NCBI RefSeq assembly: GCF_024496245.1
Contig: NZ_CP101740.1
Coordinates: forward strand, 930,001-994,000
Origin: Sphingomonas qomolangmaensis
Lineage (GTDB): Bacteria; Pseudomonadota; Alphaproteobacteria; Sphingomonadales; Sphingomonadaceae
Direction: 5' to 3'
DNA: 64,000 nucleotides
Below are positions 37,714 to 46,102 of the stretch, piece after piece. The number at the start of each line of letters is the position of its first letter. Position 1 is the stretch's first letter. The position numbers and the translations under genes are program-made. The notes under the pieces are model-generated. The model did not search any database and was not told where the DNA came from. It worked only from the letters and a program-made list of their open reading frames with translations.

Positions 37714-39433
37714 AGACATGGGTTTCGCTCGCTGCCCCCGGATGGGTGACCGCGCCGCGACTGGCGGGGCCCACCGTCCGGGCATAGCGCCACAACGCGC
37801 CCGCCTGATAGTCGTTCGTGCGCGGACGCCAAGCGGCGCGGCGCTCGGCTAGTACTGCTTCGGGCACGTCGAGGTCGATCGTGCCAGCCTCGGCATCGAT
37901 ACGGATCGTGTCGCCATCCACGATCAGCGCGATCGGCCCGCCTTCGGCGGCTTCGGGGCCGACATGACCGATGCAGAAGCCGCGGGTGCCGCCCGAGAAG
38001 CGCCCGTCGGTGATCAGCGCCACCTTCTCGCCGAGCCCCAGGCCGTAGAGCGCGGCGGTGGTCGACAGCATCTCGCGCATGCCGGGGCCGCCCTTGGGGC
38101 CTTCGTAGCGGATGATCACCACCGATCCCTCGGCAATGTCGCGCGCCTCGACCGCGGCGAAGGCGTCTTCCTCGCAATCGAAGCAGCGCGCGACGCCTTC
38201 GAACTGCAGCCGGTGCAACCCCGCGACCTTGACGATCGCGCCGTCGGGGGCAAGCGATCCGCGCAGGCCGACGACACCACCGGTTGGGGTGATCGGCGTC
38301 TTGACGTCGTAGATGACCTTCTGGTCGGGGTTCCAGGTGACCTGGTCGATATTCTCGCCGAGCGTGCGGCCGGTGACAGTGAGACATTCGCCGTCGAGCA
38401 AGCCGCCCGCCAGCATCGTCTTCATCAGCATGTAGACGCCGCCGGCGGCGTGCATGTCCTTGGCGACATATTTGCCGCCGGGTTTGAGGTCGGCGAGGTA
38501 CGGCGTTGATTTGAAAGCCTCGGCGACGTCAAACAGGTCGAACTCGATCCCGGCTTCGCTCGCCATCGCGGGCAAATGGAGCGCGGCGTTGGTCGAGCCG
38601 CCAGTCGCCGCGACGACGCGCGCCGCGTTGACGAAGGCGGCACGGGTAGCGATGTCGCGCGGGCGAAGGTTGCGCTCGACGAGGTTCATGACCTGCTCGC
38701 CTGCGGCGATCGCGATCGCCTCGCGGCTGTCATAGGGGGCGGGCACCATGTTCGAATTGGGCAGCGACAGCCCGATCGCCTCGCCGACGCACGCCATCGT
38801 GTTGGCGGTGAACTGGCCACCGCAGGCGCCGTGGCCGGGGCAGGCGACCTTCTCGAGCGCGGTCAGCTGCGCGAGCGGGCAATTGCCCGCGGCATACTGG
38901 CCCACCGCCTCGAACACGTCGACGACGGTGACGTCGCGCTCCTGGAAGCGACCGGGCAGGATCGAGCCGCCATAGACGAAGATGCCGGGAACGTTGAGGC
39001 GGAGCATCGCCATCATCATGCCCGGCAGCGACTTATCGCAGCCGGCAAAGCCCAGGAACGCGTCATAGCAATGGCCGCGCATGCTGAGCTCGATCGAATC
39101 GGCGATGACTTCGCGGCTCACCAGCGAGGACTTCATCCCCTGATGCCCCATCGCGATCCCGTCGGTGACGGTGATCGTGTTGAAGCGGCGCGGCATCCCG
39201 CCGCCGGCGATCACGCCCGCACGCGCGGCGTCGGCCTGGTCGTTGAGCGTGGTGTTGCACGGCGCGCTGTCGTTGCCTGCGCTGGCGATGCCGACAAAAG
39301 GTTGGGCGATATCCTGCTCGTGCAGCCCCATCGCGTAATAATAGCTGCGATGCGGCGCGCGCTCGGGGCCGAGCGAGACGTGGCGGCTGGGGAGCTTCGT
39401 CTTGTCGAAGCGCGGTTTGGCTTGGTCGGTCAT
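37700..39433 (-). CDS. ilvD: Dihydroxy-acid dehydratase
   Basis: IlvD dehydrates dihydroxy-acids in valine/isoleucine synthesis using an Fe-S cluster. The 577-residue protein has [39 protein letters not shown] and the C-terminal [17 protein letters not shown]. The Cys residues of CN and CDK are the cluster ligands. The start [10 protein letters not shown] at 39433 is preferred to 39439. It lies 8 bases after the amidohydrolase gene and overlaps the lipoprotein gene; other branched-chain genes are not in the window. Confidence 0.96.
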   Translation of the reverse strand: MTDQAKPRFDKTKLPSRHVSLGPERAPHRSYYYAMGLHEQDIAQPFVGIASAGNDSAPCNTTLNDQADAARAGVIAGGGMPRRFNTITVTDGIAMGHQGMKSSLVSREVIADSIELSMRGHCYDAFLGFAGCDKSLPGMMMAMLRLNVPGIFVYGGSILPGRFQERDVTVVDVFEAVGQYAAGNCPLAQLTALEKVACPGHGACGGQFTANTMACVGEAIGLSLPNSNMVPAPYDSREAIAIAAGEQVMNLVERNLRPRDIATRAAFVNAARVVAATGGSTNAALHLPAMASEAGIEFDLFDVAEAFKSTPYLADLKPGGKYVAKDMHAAGGVYMLMKTMLAGGLLDGECLTVTGRTLGENIDQVTWNPDQKVIYDVKTPITPTGGVVGLRGSLAPDGAIVKVAGLHRLQFEGVARCFDCEEDAFAAVEARDIAEGSVVIIRYEGPKGGPGMREMLSTTAALYGLGLGEKVALITDGRFSGGTRGFCIGHVGPEAAEGGPIALIVDGDTIRIDAEAGTIDLDVPEAVLAERRAAWRPRTNDYQAGALWRYARTVGPASRGAVTHPGAASETHVYADI

Positions 39434-39441
39434 GCGCAAGC

Positions 39442-40176
39442 CTATTGCGTAGGGGCGACCCCGAACGCAAGACTGTTACGCGCCTTTTCGATCATCGGCG
39501 CGAGCAGGTCGGCCCAGCGCTCGACACCTGCGGCATCGGCGATCAGGTCGTTGCGGATCTCGATCGAGACGCACGCGATCCCCCTGCCCTCGCCGTGCCG
39601 GTTGAGCGTCGTGTTGACCAGGCGCCCCGAATAGGGCGCGTTGTCGCCGGTTGCGATCCCCGCGGTGCGAAGCTCGGTGAGCAGCACGCGCGCGGCGCGA
39701 TCGTCGCGGTTGTAGAGGATGCCGGCATGCATCGCGCGCGCTTCGCCGCCGGCCTCGAGCCGGGGGGTGAAGCTGTGGATCGCCACCAGCAGCCGTGGGC
39801 GGCGCGCGGTGATCTGGCGGGCGAGCGCGGCGTGATAGGGCGCGTGGAAGCGCGCGATCCGGTCGAAGCGGTCGATGCCGACATTGCCCGGCACCGCGTG
39901 GCCGTCGCTCGCGGTGGGAACGAGCGCGGGGTGGTCGGGCTCGCGGTGGAGGTCGATCACCAGCCGCGACACCGTCCCCGACAGCGCGGGCGCGCCGAGC
40001 CGCGCGGCGAGCGCTGCGGTCAGCGGCGCGGCACCGATATCGACCGCAATATGCTTGGCGAGCAGCGCCGGATCGATGCCGAGATCGACCCCCTCGGGTA
40101 CGACGTCGGAGGCGTGATCGCACAGCAGCAGGATGTCGCTCGCGCCTTCGAGGATCGCGACCGGGGGATGGCTCAT
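39442..40176 (-). CDS. N-formylglutamate amidohydrolase family protein
   Basis: The 244-residue protein belongs to the FGase (HutG-2) family: [40 protein letters not shown] and the C-terminal [14 protein letters not shown]. HutG-type enzymes finish histidine breakdown, but no hut genes are near and many members have unknown substrates. The name is therefore by family only. It overlaps the enoyl-CoA hydratase gene by ATGA. Confidence 0.88.
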   Translation of the reverse strand: MSHPPVAILEGASDILLLCDHASDVVPEGVDLGIDPALLAKHIAVDIGAAPLTAALAARLGAPALSGTVSRLVIDLHREPDHPALVPTASDGHAVPGNVGIDRFDRIARFHAPYHAALARQITARRPRLLVAIHSFTPRLEAGGEARAMHAGILYNRDDRAARVLLTELRTAGIATGDNAPYSGRLVNTTLNRHGEGRGIACVSIEIRNDLIADAAGVERWADLLAPMIEKARNSLAFGVAPTQ

Positions 40177-40904
40177 GGGAAATCGGGCTTTCGTTTACCT
40201 GCGAACGCTGCGAGCCCTTCGGTGAAGGCGGCGGTGCCGAAGCGCGCCTCGAACGCGGCGTCGTGCCCTGCCTCGTCGGGGTGGCGAAGCACGCGCTTGA
40301 GCAGCCGGACAGCGGCGGGGGCGTTATCGGCGATCGTTGCCGCGAGCGCTTGCGCGGCGGCGACCGGATCGTCGGCGAGCTGCTCGACCAGCCCGATCCG
40401 CAGCGCTTCGTGGGCGGTGATCGGTTGCGCCGAGAATAGCAGCCGCGCGGTATGGCCCTGGCCCATTCGCGACGCCAGCCGCGCGACGTCGGTCGCGGGA
40501 TAGCCGATCCCGAGCCGTGCGGGGGTGGTGGCGAAGGCGGCATCGGGCGCGGCGATGCGGATATCAGCAGCGATCGCAAGCGCGACGCCGGCGCCATAGC
40601 AGCCGCCCGCAATGCCGGCGATCACGGGCACCGGGCAAGCCGCCAGCGCCTCGATCGCGGTCGCCATCGCGATCCGGAAACGCGGGCGCATCGCGCTGTC
40701 GTCGCGCAGCGTCTCGAGTTCGCGCAGGTCGGCGCCGGCGCAGAAGCTGGCCCCGCCATGGAGCACCAGCGCGCGGACGGTGAGCGGCAGGTCGCGGATC
40801 GCGGCGGCGAGCGCGTCCCAATCGGCGATCCGCAGCGCGTTGCGCGCAGCGGGGCGATTGAGCGTCAGCGTCGCGATATGGTTGGTGGTGGAAAGCTCGA
40901 TCAT
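40173..40904 (-). CDS. Enoyl-CoA hydratase/isomerase family protein
   Basis: The 243-residue crotonase-fold protein has the oxyanion loop ALVLHGGASFCAGADLREL and the second oxyanion/active-site segment VIAGIAGGCYGAGVALAIAADIRIA. The canonical second catalytic Glu region reads ARLGIGYPATDVARLASRMG, without the usual Glu at that place, so simple hydratase activity is not assured and another crotonase reaction is possible. First gene of a leftward operon. About 166 bases separate it from ispE upstream; nothing recognisable is in that gap. Confidence 0.86.
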   Translation of the reverse strand: MIELSTTNHIATLTLNRPAARNALRIADWDALAAAIRDLPLTVRALVLHGGASFCAGADLRELETLRDDSAMRPRFRIAMATAIEALAACPVPVIAGIAGGCYGAGVALAIAADIRIAAPDAAFATTPARLGIGYPATDVARLASRMGQGHTARLLFSAQPITAHEALRIGLVEQLADDPVAAAQALAATIADNAPAAVRLLKRVLRHPDEAGHDAAFEARFGTAAFTEGLAAFAGKRKPDFP

Positions 40905-41070
40905 ACGGGAACGTCAGGGCGGCACGCTTGCACGCGCCGCCCTTCCGCTTTCCCACGACGTGGCCGTGAGGCGCAGGCCGTCAGCGAACGATCCGCTCCC
41001 GGCGTAGGATTCGCTTGTCCGGCGTCCAGCAAGATACGCGCCAAAGCGTTAACCGAAGGATACCGGGGGG

Positions 41071-41937
41071 TCATGCGGCGGCCTGGTCCCGGCATGGAAC
41101 GCCCGGCTGTCCCGCGAGCACCGTTTCGAGACACCACCAGGGGTGCGCGGCGCGCACTCGCGCGGCGGCGGCGGCGCGCTGATCGGCGGTATCGAACAGC
41201 GCGAAGCATGTCGCCCCCGACCCCGACATCCGCGCCAGCCGGACCCCCGGCTGCGCGGCGAGCAACGCCAGTATTTCGGCGATCACCGGCGCGAGCGCGA
41301 GCGCGGGCGGCTCGAGATCGTTGCGCCCGGCAAGCGCCGCCGCGAGCGGATCGCCCTGCCCGATCGGCCCACGATCGATCCCGTCCCAGCGCGCGAACAC
41401 CGCAGCGGTCGACACCGCAACACCGGGATTGATCAGCAACGCGGGCAGCGCCGCCAGCCCATCGAGCGGCAGCAGCAACTCGCCGCGTCCGCGCCCGAGC
41501 GCGGTCTTGCCGAGCAAACAGGCGGGCACGTCGGACCCCAGCGCCTCGGCGCATCCGAAGAGCCGCGGATCGTCGATCGCTACCCCCTCAAGCCGCGCCA
41601 GCGCGCGCAGGGTGGCGGCGGCATCGGCCGATCCGCCGCCGATCCCCGACGCCACGGGCAACCGCTTGTCGAGCAGGATCGCCATTGGCCGGCCATCGAC
41701 CACGCGCGCGCGGAACAGCCGTTCGGCGCGCAGCACCAGATTGTCGCCCTCGCCCGACAGGCCGGCGGCGAAGGGCCCGGTCAGCGTCAGCCCCGGCGCG
41801 CCGGTGGGGTCGATCGTCACGACATCGCCATCGGCGACGAAGGCGAACAGCGTTTCGAGCTCGTGATAGCCATCGGCCCGCCGCGCGCGGACGTGGAGCG
41901 CAAGGTTGAGCTTGGCGGGCGCGGCTTCGACGATCAT
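41071..41937 (-). CDS. ispE: 4-diphosphocytidyl-2-C-methyl-D-erythritol kinase
   Basis: IspE phosphorylates CDP-ME in the MEP isoprenoid pathway. The 288-residue GHMP kinase has APAKLNLALHV at the N-terminus and the ATP loop LPVASGIGGGSADAAATL. The C-terminal ARMSGSGATCFALF follows. The ATG at 41937 is 4 bases after the TPR gene stop, so ETF-QO, TPR and ispE form one leftward unit. No anomalies. Confidence 0.95.
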   Translation of the reverse strand: MIVEAAPAKLNLALHVRARRADGYHELETLFAFVADGDVVTIDPTGAPGLTLTGPFAAGLSGEGDNLVLRAERLFRARVVDGRPMAILLDKRLPVASGIGGGSADAAATLRALARLEGVAIDDPRLFGCAEALGSDVPACLLGKTALGRGRGELLLPLDGLAALPALLINPGVAVSTAAVFARWDGIDRGPIGQGDPLAAALAGRNDLEPPALALAPVIAEILALLAAQPGVRLARMSGSGATCFALFDTADQRAAAAARVRAAHPWWCLETVLAGQPGVPCRDQAAA

Positions 41938-41941
41938 CGGG

Positions 41942-43582
41942 TCAGCGCGCCGCGGTCACCGGGGCGAGCCCGTCGGCGAGCTTGCCCGCGAGCCGCTTGG
42001 CATCGTCGCCCTCGGCATGGACCGCCGCGGCGCGCCAGGCGTAGCGCGCCTCGTAGCGCCGGCCGGTGCGCCAATAGGCGTCGCCCAGATGCTCGTTGAT
42101 CGTGACGTCGCCGGGCTCGGCGGCGGCAGCCTGTTCGAGCAGCGGGAGCCCCTTGTCCCATTGGCCGCGCTGGACATAGGCCCAGCCGAGCGAATCGGTG
42201 ATCGAGGGATCGTCGGGACGCAGCGCCCGCGCCTGTTCGAGCAGCTTTTGCCCTTCGGCCAGATTCTCACCGCGTTCGACCTGTGCATAGCCGAGATAAT
42301 TGAGCGCCACCGGCTCCTGCGGCGCGAGTTCGACCGCGCGGCGAAGATAGGGCAGCGCCTCGTCCCAGCGTCCCGCCTGTTCGAGGGCGCCGCCGCGCTG
42401 GAGATTGAGCACCCAATCGGCCCCATCGCCCGCGCGCGCCATTGCCGTTGCATAGGCGGCAGCGGCATCGTCGAAGCGATTCTGGTCGACCAACAGGTCG
42501 CCATAGGATTGCGCCTCGGTCACCGTTGCGCCGGGTGCGTCGGCGAGCGCCTTGGCTGCGGCGAGCGCCCCCGCCTCGTCCTCCATCCGCGTCAGCACGG
42601 TCACGCGCGCCGCCTGCGCGACGCTGGCGAACGCGCTTTTGGCGCCGATCGAATCGAGCAGCGCGAGCGCGCGGGTCCCCAACCCCTGCTGCGACAGCGT
42701 GTCGGCGAGCAGCAGCCGCGCACGATCGTCGGTCGGATCGAGCAGCAGCGCGGTGCGGCCGAGCAAAATAGACAACGGCGACGCTTCGTCGCGGCCCAGA
42801 TCGGCGGCGAGCCGGGTGAACAGTCGCGACGCGCCGAACGCCGCCCCCGCCTTCGCGCCGCGCCCAAGCGACGATCGCTGCGCTACCAGCACCGGATCGC
42901 TGCCGCCCAGCAATTCGCGCGCGAGCTTGCCCTGGCGCTTGCCCTGGAACAGCTGCGCGGCGTTCAGCCGGAGATCGAGGCTGGCCTGGTCGTTGCCGAG
43001 CAATGCGCTGAGCGCATCGGCGGCCTGCGCATACTGCCCTTGCGCGATCAGCAGCAGCGCGCGGTTTTCGGCGGCGTAGCGGCGCGAGATGACATTGGCT
43101 TCGGCGGCGGCGAGCTCGGCAGCGGGGTCGGCGGCGCCTTCCTCGAACGCCACCCAGGCGAGCAGCACCGGCCCGACGAAATCGAGCGGGCCTTGCGCCA
43201 CCTGCGCGGCGGCGGCGCGCGCGGCCGGCCAGTCGCGCGCGCGCACCCGATCGGCGTAGCGCAGCATCACCGTATCGGCGGGCGCGACGTTCGAGCGTTC
43301 GAGCACCGCGAGCGCGCGACGCGCGAGGTCGAAATCGCCGACCGCAATACCTTCGCGAAACGCGCGGATCGCGATGACTTCGTTGCCTGGATCGTCGGCG
43401 AGCGCGATCGCATAACCGCGCGCGGCGATGTCGGCCGCGCCATCGGCGGCGGCGGCGCGCGCGCGGACATAGGCGGCGAGGCTGGCGCCGGTCGGCGGGT
43501 CGTTGGCGGCGAGCGCGGGCGACGCCGCCAGCATCGCGGCGATCGCTGCGCCGGCGATGCCCAGCCTACATGTTCGGATAAT
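41942..43582 (-). CDS. Exported TPR-repeat protein (non-canonical start proposed)
   Basis: The protein is built of many tetratricopeptide repeats over almost its whole length (for example SYGDLLVDQNRFDDAAAAYATAMA and AGRWDEALPYLRRAVELAPQEP). It is exported: CRLGIAGAAIAAMLAASPALA is an obvious signal peptide. Function unknown; such proteins often scaffold envelope complexes. No ATG/GTG/TTG precedes the signal peptide. The first ATG (43534) falls inside its hydrophobic core, and upstream starts lie within the ETF-QO frame. An ATT at 43582 with GGAGG 5 bases before it would give MIRTCRLGIAG and is my proposed start; CTG at 43564 is another option. It overlaps the ETF-QO 3' end. Confidence 0.8.
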   Translation of the reverse strand: MIRTCRLGIAGAAIAAMLAASPALAANDPPTGASLAAYVRARAAAADGAADIAARGYAIALADDPGNEVIAIRAFREGIAVGDFDLARRALAVLERSNVAPADTVMLRYADRVRARDWPAARAAAAQVAQGPLDFVGPVLLAWVAFEEGAADPAAELAAAEANVISRRYAAENRALLLIAQGQYAQAADALSALLGNDQASLDLRLNAAQLFQGKRQGKLARELLGGSDPVLVAQRSSLGRGAKAGAAFGASRLFTRLAADLGRDEASPLSILLGRTALLLDPTDDRARLLLADTLSQQGLGTRALALLDSIGAKSAFASVAQAARVTVLTRMEDEAGALAAAKALADAPGATVTEAQSYGDLLVDQNRFDDAAAAYATAMARAGDGADWVLNLQRGGALEQAGRWDEALPYLRRAVELAPQEPVALNYLGYAQVERGENLAEGQKLLEQARALRPDDPSITDSLGWAYVQRGQWDKGLPLLEQAAAAEPGDVTINEHLGDAYWRTGRRYEARYAWRAAAVHAEGDDAKRLAGKLADGLAPVTAAR

Positions 43583-45227
43583 TGGGCCCTCCGCCGCCCT
43601 CGGGCACCACCCAGTTGATGTTCTGCGTGGGGTCCTTGATGTCGCACGTCTTGCAGTGGACGCAGTTCTGCGCGTTGATAACGAACTTGGGATCGCCGTT
43701 TTCCTCGCCCACCACTTCATACACACCCGCGGGACAATAACGCTGCGCCGGCTCGTCGTACAAGGGCAGGTTGTGCGCGATCGGTACGTCAGGGTCCTTG
43801 AGCGTCAGATGGACCGGTTGGTCCTCCTCGTGATTGGTATTCGACAGGAACACCGACGAGAGGCGATCGAAGGTCAGCACGCCATCGGGCTTGGGATAGG
43901 CGATCTTGGCGACGTCTTCGGCGCGCCACAGGCTTTCGTGATCGGGATGGTGGCGCATCGTACCGGGCATCTTCACCCCCAGATGCTCGGCCCACATATG
44001 CACCCCCGACAACCCCGACCCGATCAGGTCGCCATGCTTCTTGACCAGCGGCACGACGTTGCGGACGCGGCGCAGTTCCTCGCGCACCCAGCTGCCCTCA
44101 TAGGCGCTGGCATAGGCGGCGAGCTCATCGCCGCGGCGATCGGCGGCGACCGCCTGGAATGCCGCCTCGGCGGCCATCATCCCGGTCTTCATCGCGGTGT
44201 GGGTGCCCTTGATCCGCGGCACGTTCACGAACCCCGCCGAACAGCCGATCAGCGCGCCGCCGGGGAAGATGAGCTTGGGCACCGACTGGAAGCCGCCATC
44301 GTTGATCGCGCGCGCGCCGTACGACACGCGCTTGCCGCCCTCGAGGATCGCGGCGATCTCGGGGTGGGTCTTCCAGCGCTGCATTTCGTGGAAGGGCGAG
44401 AGGTGCGGGTTCGAATAGTTGAGCCAGGTGACGAAGCCCAAGGCGATCTGGCCATTGGCCTGGTGATACAGGAAACCGCCGCCGTTCGATCCTTGCGTCT
44501 CGCTGAGCGGCCATCCCTGGGTGTGGATCACTCGGCCGGGAACGTGCTTGCCCGGCGCGAGGTCCCAGAGTTCCTTGACGCCGAGGCCATAGACCTGGGG
44601 ATCGCAATCCTTGCGCAGGTCGAAGATGCGCATCAGCTCCTTCGACAGATGCCCGCGCACCCCTTCGGCGAAGAAGGTGTAGCGCGCGTGGAGCTCGAGC
44701 CCGGGCTGCCAATCGGGCTTGCGCGTGCCGTCCCTGGCGATTCCCATGTCGCCGGTGGCGACGCCCTTCACCGATCCGTCTTCGTCGAACAGTATCTCGG
44801 CGGCGGCGAAGCCGGGGAAGATTTCGACCCCAAGCCCTTCGGCCTGTTCGGCGAGCCAGCGGCACAGGCTGCCGAGCGATCCGGTGTAGCAGCCTTCATT
44901 GTGCATGATCGGCGGCAGCGCGAATTCGGGGAGCGAGCTTTTGCCCTTTTTCGAGAGCACCCAATGGTGGTTCTCGGTCACCGGGGTCTGCGCAAGCGGG
45001 CAACCCATCTCACGCCATTCGGGCAGCAATTCGTCGAGCGCCTTGGGATCGATCACCGCCCCCGACAGGATGTGCGCGCCGACCTCGGAGCCCTTTTCGA
45101 GCACGCACACCGACAGCTCGCTGCCGGCGTCGTTCGCGAGCTGTTTGAGCCGGATCGCCGCGGAAAGGCCGGCAGGCCCCGCGCCGACGATCACGACATC
45201 ATAAGGCATCGACTCGCGTTCACTCAT
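43566..45227 (-). CDS. Electron-transfer flavoprotein-ubiquinone oxidoreductase
   Basis: ETF-QO passes electrons from acyl-CoA dehydrogenases via ETF to ubiquinone at the membrane. The 553-residue protein has an N-terminal FAD site (YDVVIVGAGPAGLSAAIRL), the LEKGSEVGAHILSGAV segment and FFAEGVRGHLSK. The C-terminal 4Fe-4S ligands are YCPAGVYE then CVHCKTCDIKDP. The ATG at 45227 follows a GGAGA site; 45239 is a nearby alternative. ETF genes themselves are not in the window. A palindrome (45343-45358) lies in its upstream region. Confidence 0.95.
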   Translation of the reverse strand: MSERESMPYDVVIVGAGPAGLSAAIRLKQLANDAGSELSVCVLEKGSEVGAHILSGAVIDPKALDELLPEWREMGCPLAQTPVTENHHWVLSKKGKSSLPEFALPPIMHNEGCYTGSLGSLCRWLAEQAEGLGVEIFPGFAAAEILFDEDGSVKGVATGDMGIARDGTRKPDWQPGLELHARYTFFAEGVRGHLSKELMRIFDLRKDCDPQVYGLGVKELWDLAPGKHVPGRVIHTQGWPLSETQGSNGGGFLYHQANGQIALGFVTWLNYSNPHLSPFHEMQRWKTHPEIAAILEGGKRVSYGARAINDGGFQSVPKLIFPGGALIGCSAGFVNVPRIKGTHTAMKTGMMAAEAAFQAVAADRRGDELAAYASAYEGSWVREELRRVRNVVPLVKKHGDLIGSGLSGVHMWAEHLGVKMPGTMRHHPDHESLWRAEDVAKIAYPKPDGVLTFDRLSSVFLSNTNHEEDQPVHLTLKDPDVPIAHNLPLYDEPAQRYCPAGVYEVVGEENGDPKFVINAQNCVHCKTCDIKDPTQNINWVVPEGGGGPNYPNM

Positions 45228-45342
45228 CCCAGTCTCCATTCGGCGGCGTGATCCCAGCGTGCCGCGCTTCGCGTGCCGGCATTGACCGCCACCCGGTCGT
45301 CGCGCCAAGGCACCGCCCTGGCAGAAGTTCGGTGCACGCAGA

Positions 45343-45358
45343 TTGACCCAAAGGTCAA
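45343..45358. promoter_or_regulatory. Perfect palindrome TTGACC-CAAA-GGTCAA, candidate operator
   Basis: Six-base arms separated by four bases, in the 152-base divergent region between ETF-QO and the UDG-like gene. It lies 116 bases from the ETF-QO start and 22 bases upstream of the UDG-like start. Symmetric sites of this size are typical for dimeric HTH regulators. No regulator is identified. Confidence 0.35.
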
Positions 45359-45379
45359 GCTGCCGTCGGGTAGGTGGGT

Positions 45380-46102
45380 ATGGGGGCAGATCAACACAAC
45401 GACTGGCAGGCCGCCACCGCGAGCGCGCTCGAATGGTGGGCCGATGCCGGGGTCGATGTGCTCGTCGAAGACCAGGTCCGTGACTGGTTCGCCGCGCCGG
45501 TACGGACTCCGCCTGCAACGGCGGTCGCTGCTGCCGAACCCGGTGCGGCCGAGGCCGAGGCGGAATTTCCAGAAACGCTGGAGGCTTTCCTCGCGTGGCG
45601 CCTTGGCGAAGGCGCGCCCGAAGCCAAGTGGAACGCGCCGCTCGTCGCGGGCGAAGGCGATCCTACCGCCGACCTGATGGTGATGCTCGACCATCCCACC
45701 GGCGATCGGTTGCTGCTCGATGCCGAAGCGCGGCTGCTCGATCGGATGCTCGCCGCGATCGGCCGCAGTCGGGGCGACGTCTACCTGACGACGCTGTGCC
45801 TCGCCGCGCCGCTCGCCCAGTCGATCCCCGCCGACGACCAGCCCGCCCTGGTCGCGCGCGCGCAGCATCTGGCGGCGCTGGCGGGCACCAAAACGGTGCT
45901 GCTGCTGTCGCAATCGGCGAGCCGTGCGTTCCTCGGGACGGACCGCGCTAACGCTCGTGCCTGTTTTCATGACATTAACCACCGGCAGGCCAAGTTCTCG
46001 GCAATCTCCAGCGTGCACCCCCGGTTCCTGCTGAGCAGCCCGGCGCACAAGCGGGAGGCCTGGAAAGATTTGCAATTGTTGCTCAGGGGAAAGCGCACGT
46101 GA
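45380..46102 (+). CDS. UDG-superfamily protein, divergent (family 4-like without the full Fe-S set)
   Basis: The 240-residue protein has the order of a uracil-DNA glycosylase: LLLDAEARLLDRMLAAIGRSRGDVYLTTLCLAAP, a strand TVLLLSQSASRAFLG, and the C-terminal HPRFLLSSPAHKREAWKDLQLL. That motif corresponds to the HP..LL..P..K...W.DL of families 4/5. But the N-terminal CxxC and the fourth cysteine of the Fe-S cluster are absent, only two cysteines remain in the whole protein, and the catalytic GEAPG-type motif is replaced by LMVMLDHPTG. Catalytic uracil removal is therefore doubtful. An Ala/Glu-rich N-terminal extension (about 1-90) carries a low-complexity stretch. GTGA overlap with the transglycosylase gene downstream. 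Confidence 0.72.
   Translation: MGADQHNDWQAATASALEWWADAGVDVLVEDQVRDWFAAPVRTPPATAVAAAEPGAAEAEAEFPETLEAFLAWRLGEGAPEAKWNAPLVAGEGDPTADLMVMLDHPTGDRLLLDAEARLLDRMLAAIGRSRGDVYLTTLCLAAPLAQSIPADDQPALVARAQHLAALAGTKTVLLLSQSASRAFLGTDRANARACFHDINHRQAKFSAISSVHPRFLLSSPAHKREAWKDLQLLLRGKRT

Noticed and set aside
40905..41070. Small RNA or tRNA between enoyl-CoA hydratase and ispE genes
   Set aside because: No cloverleaf, T-arm or terminator-like structure was found in the 166-base spacer by reading both strands.
41906..43618. Open frame on + strand across ispE/TPR region
   Set aside because: It is a shadow of the TPR gene: repetitive Arg-rich translation, no ribosome site and no family.
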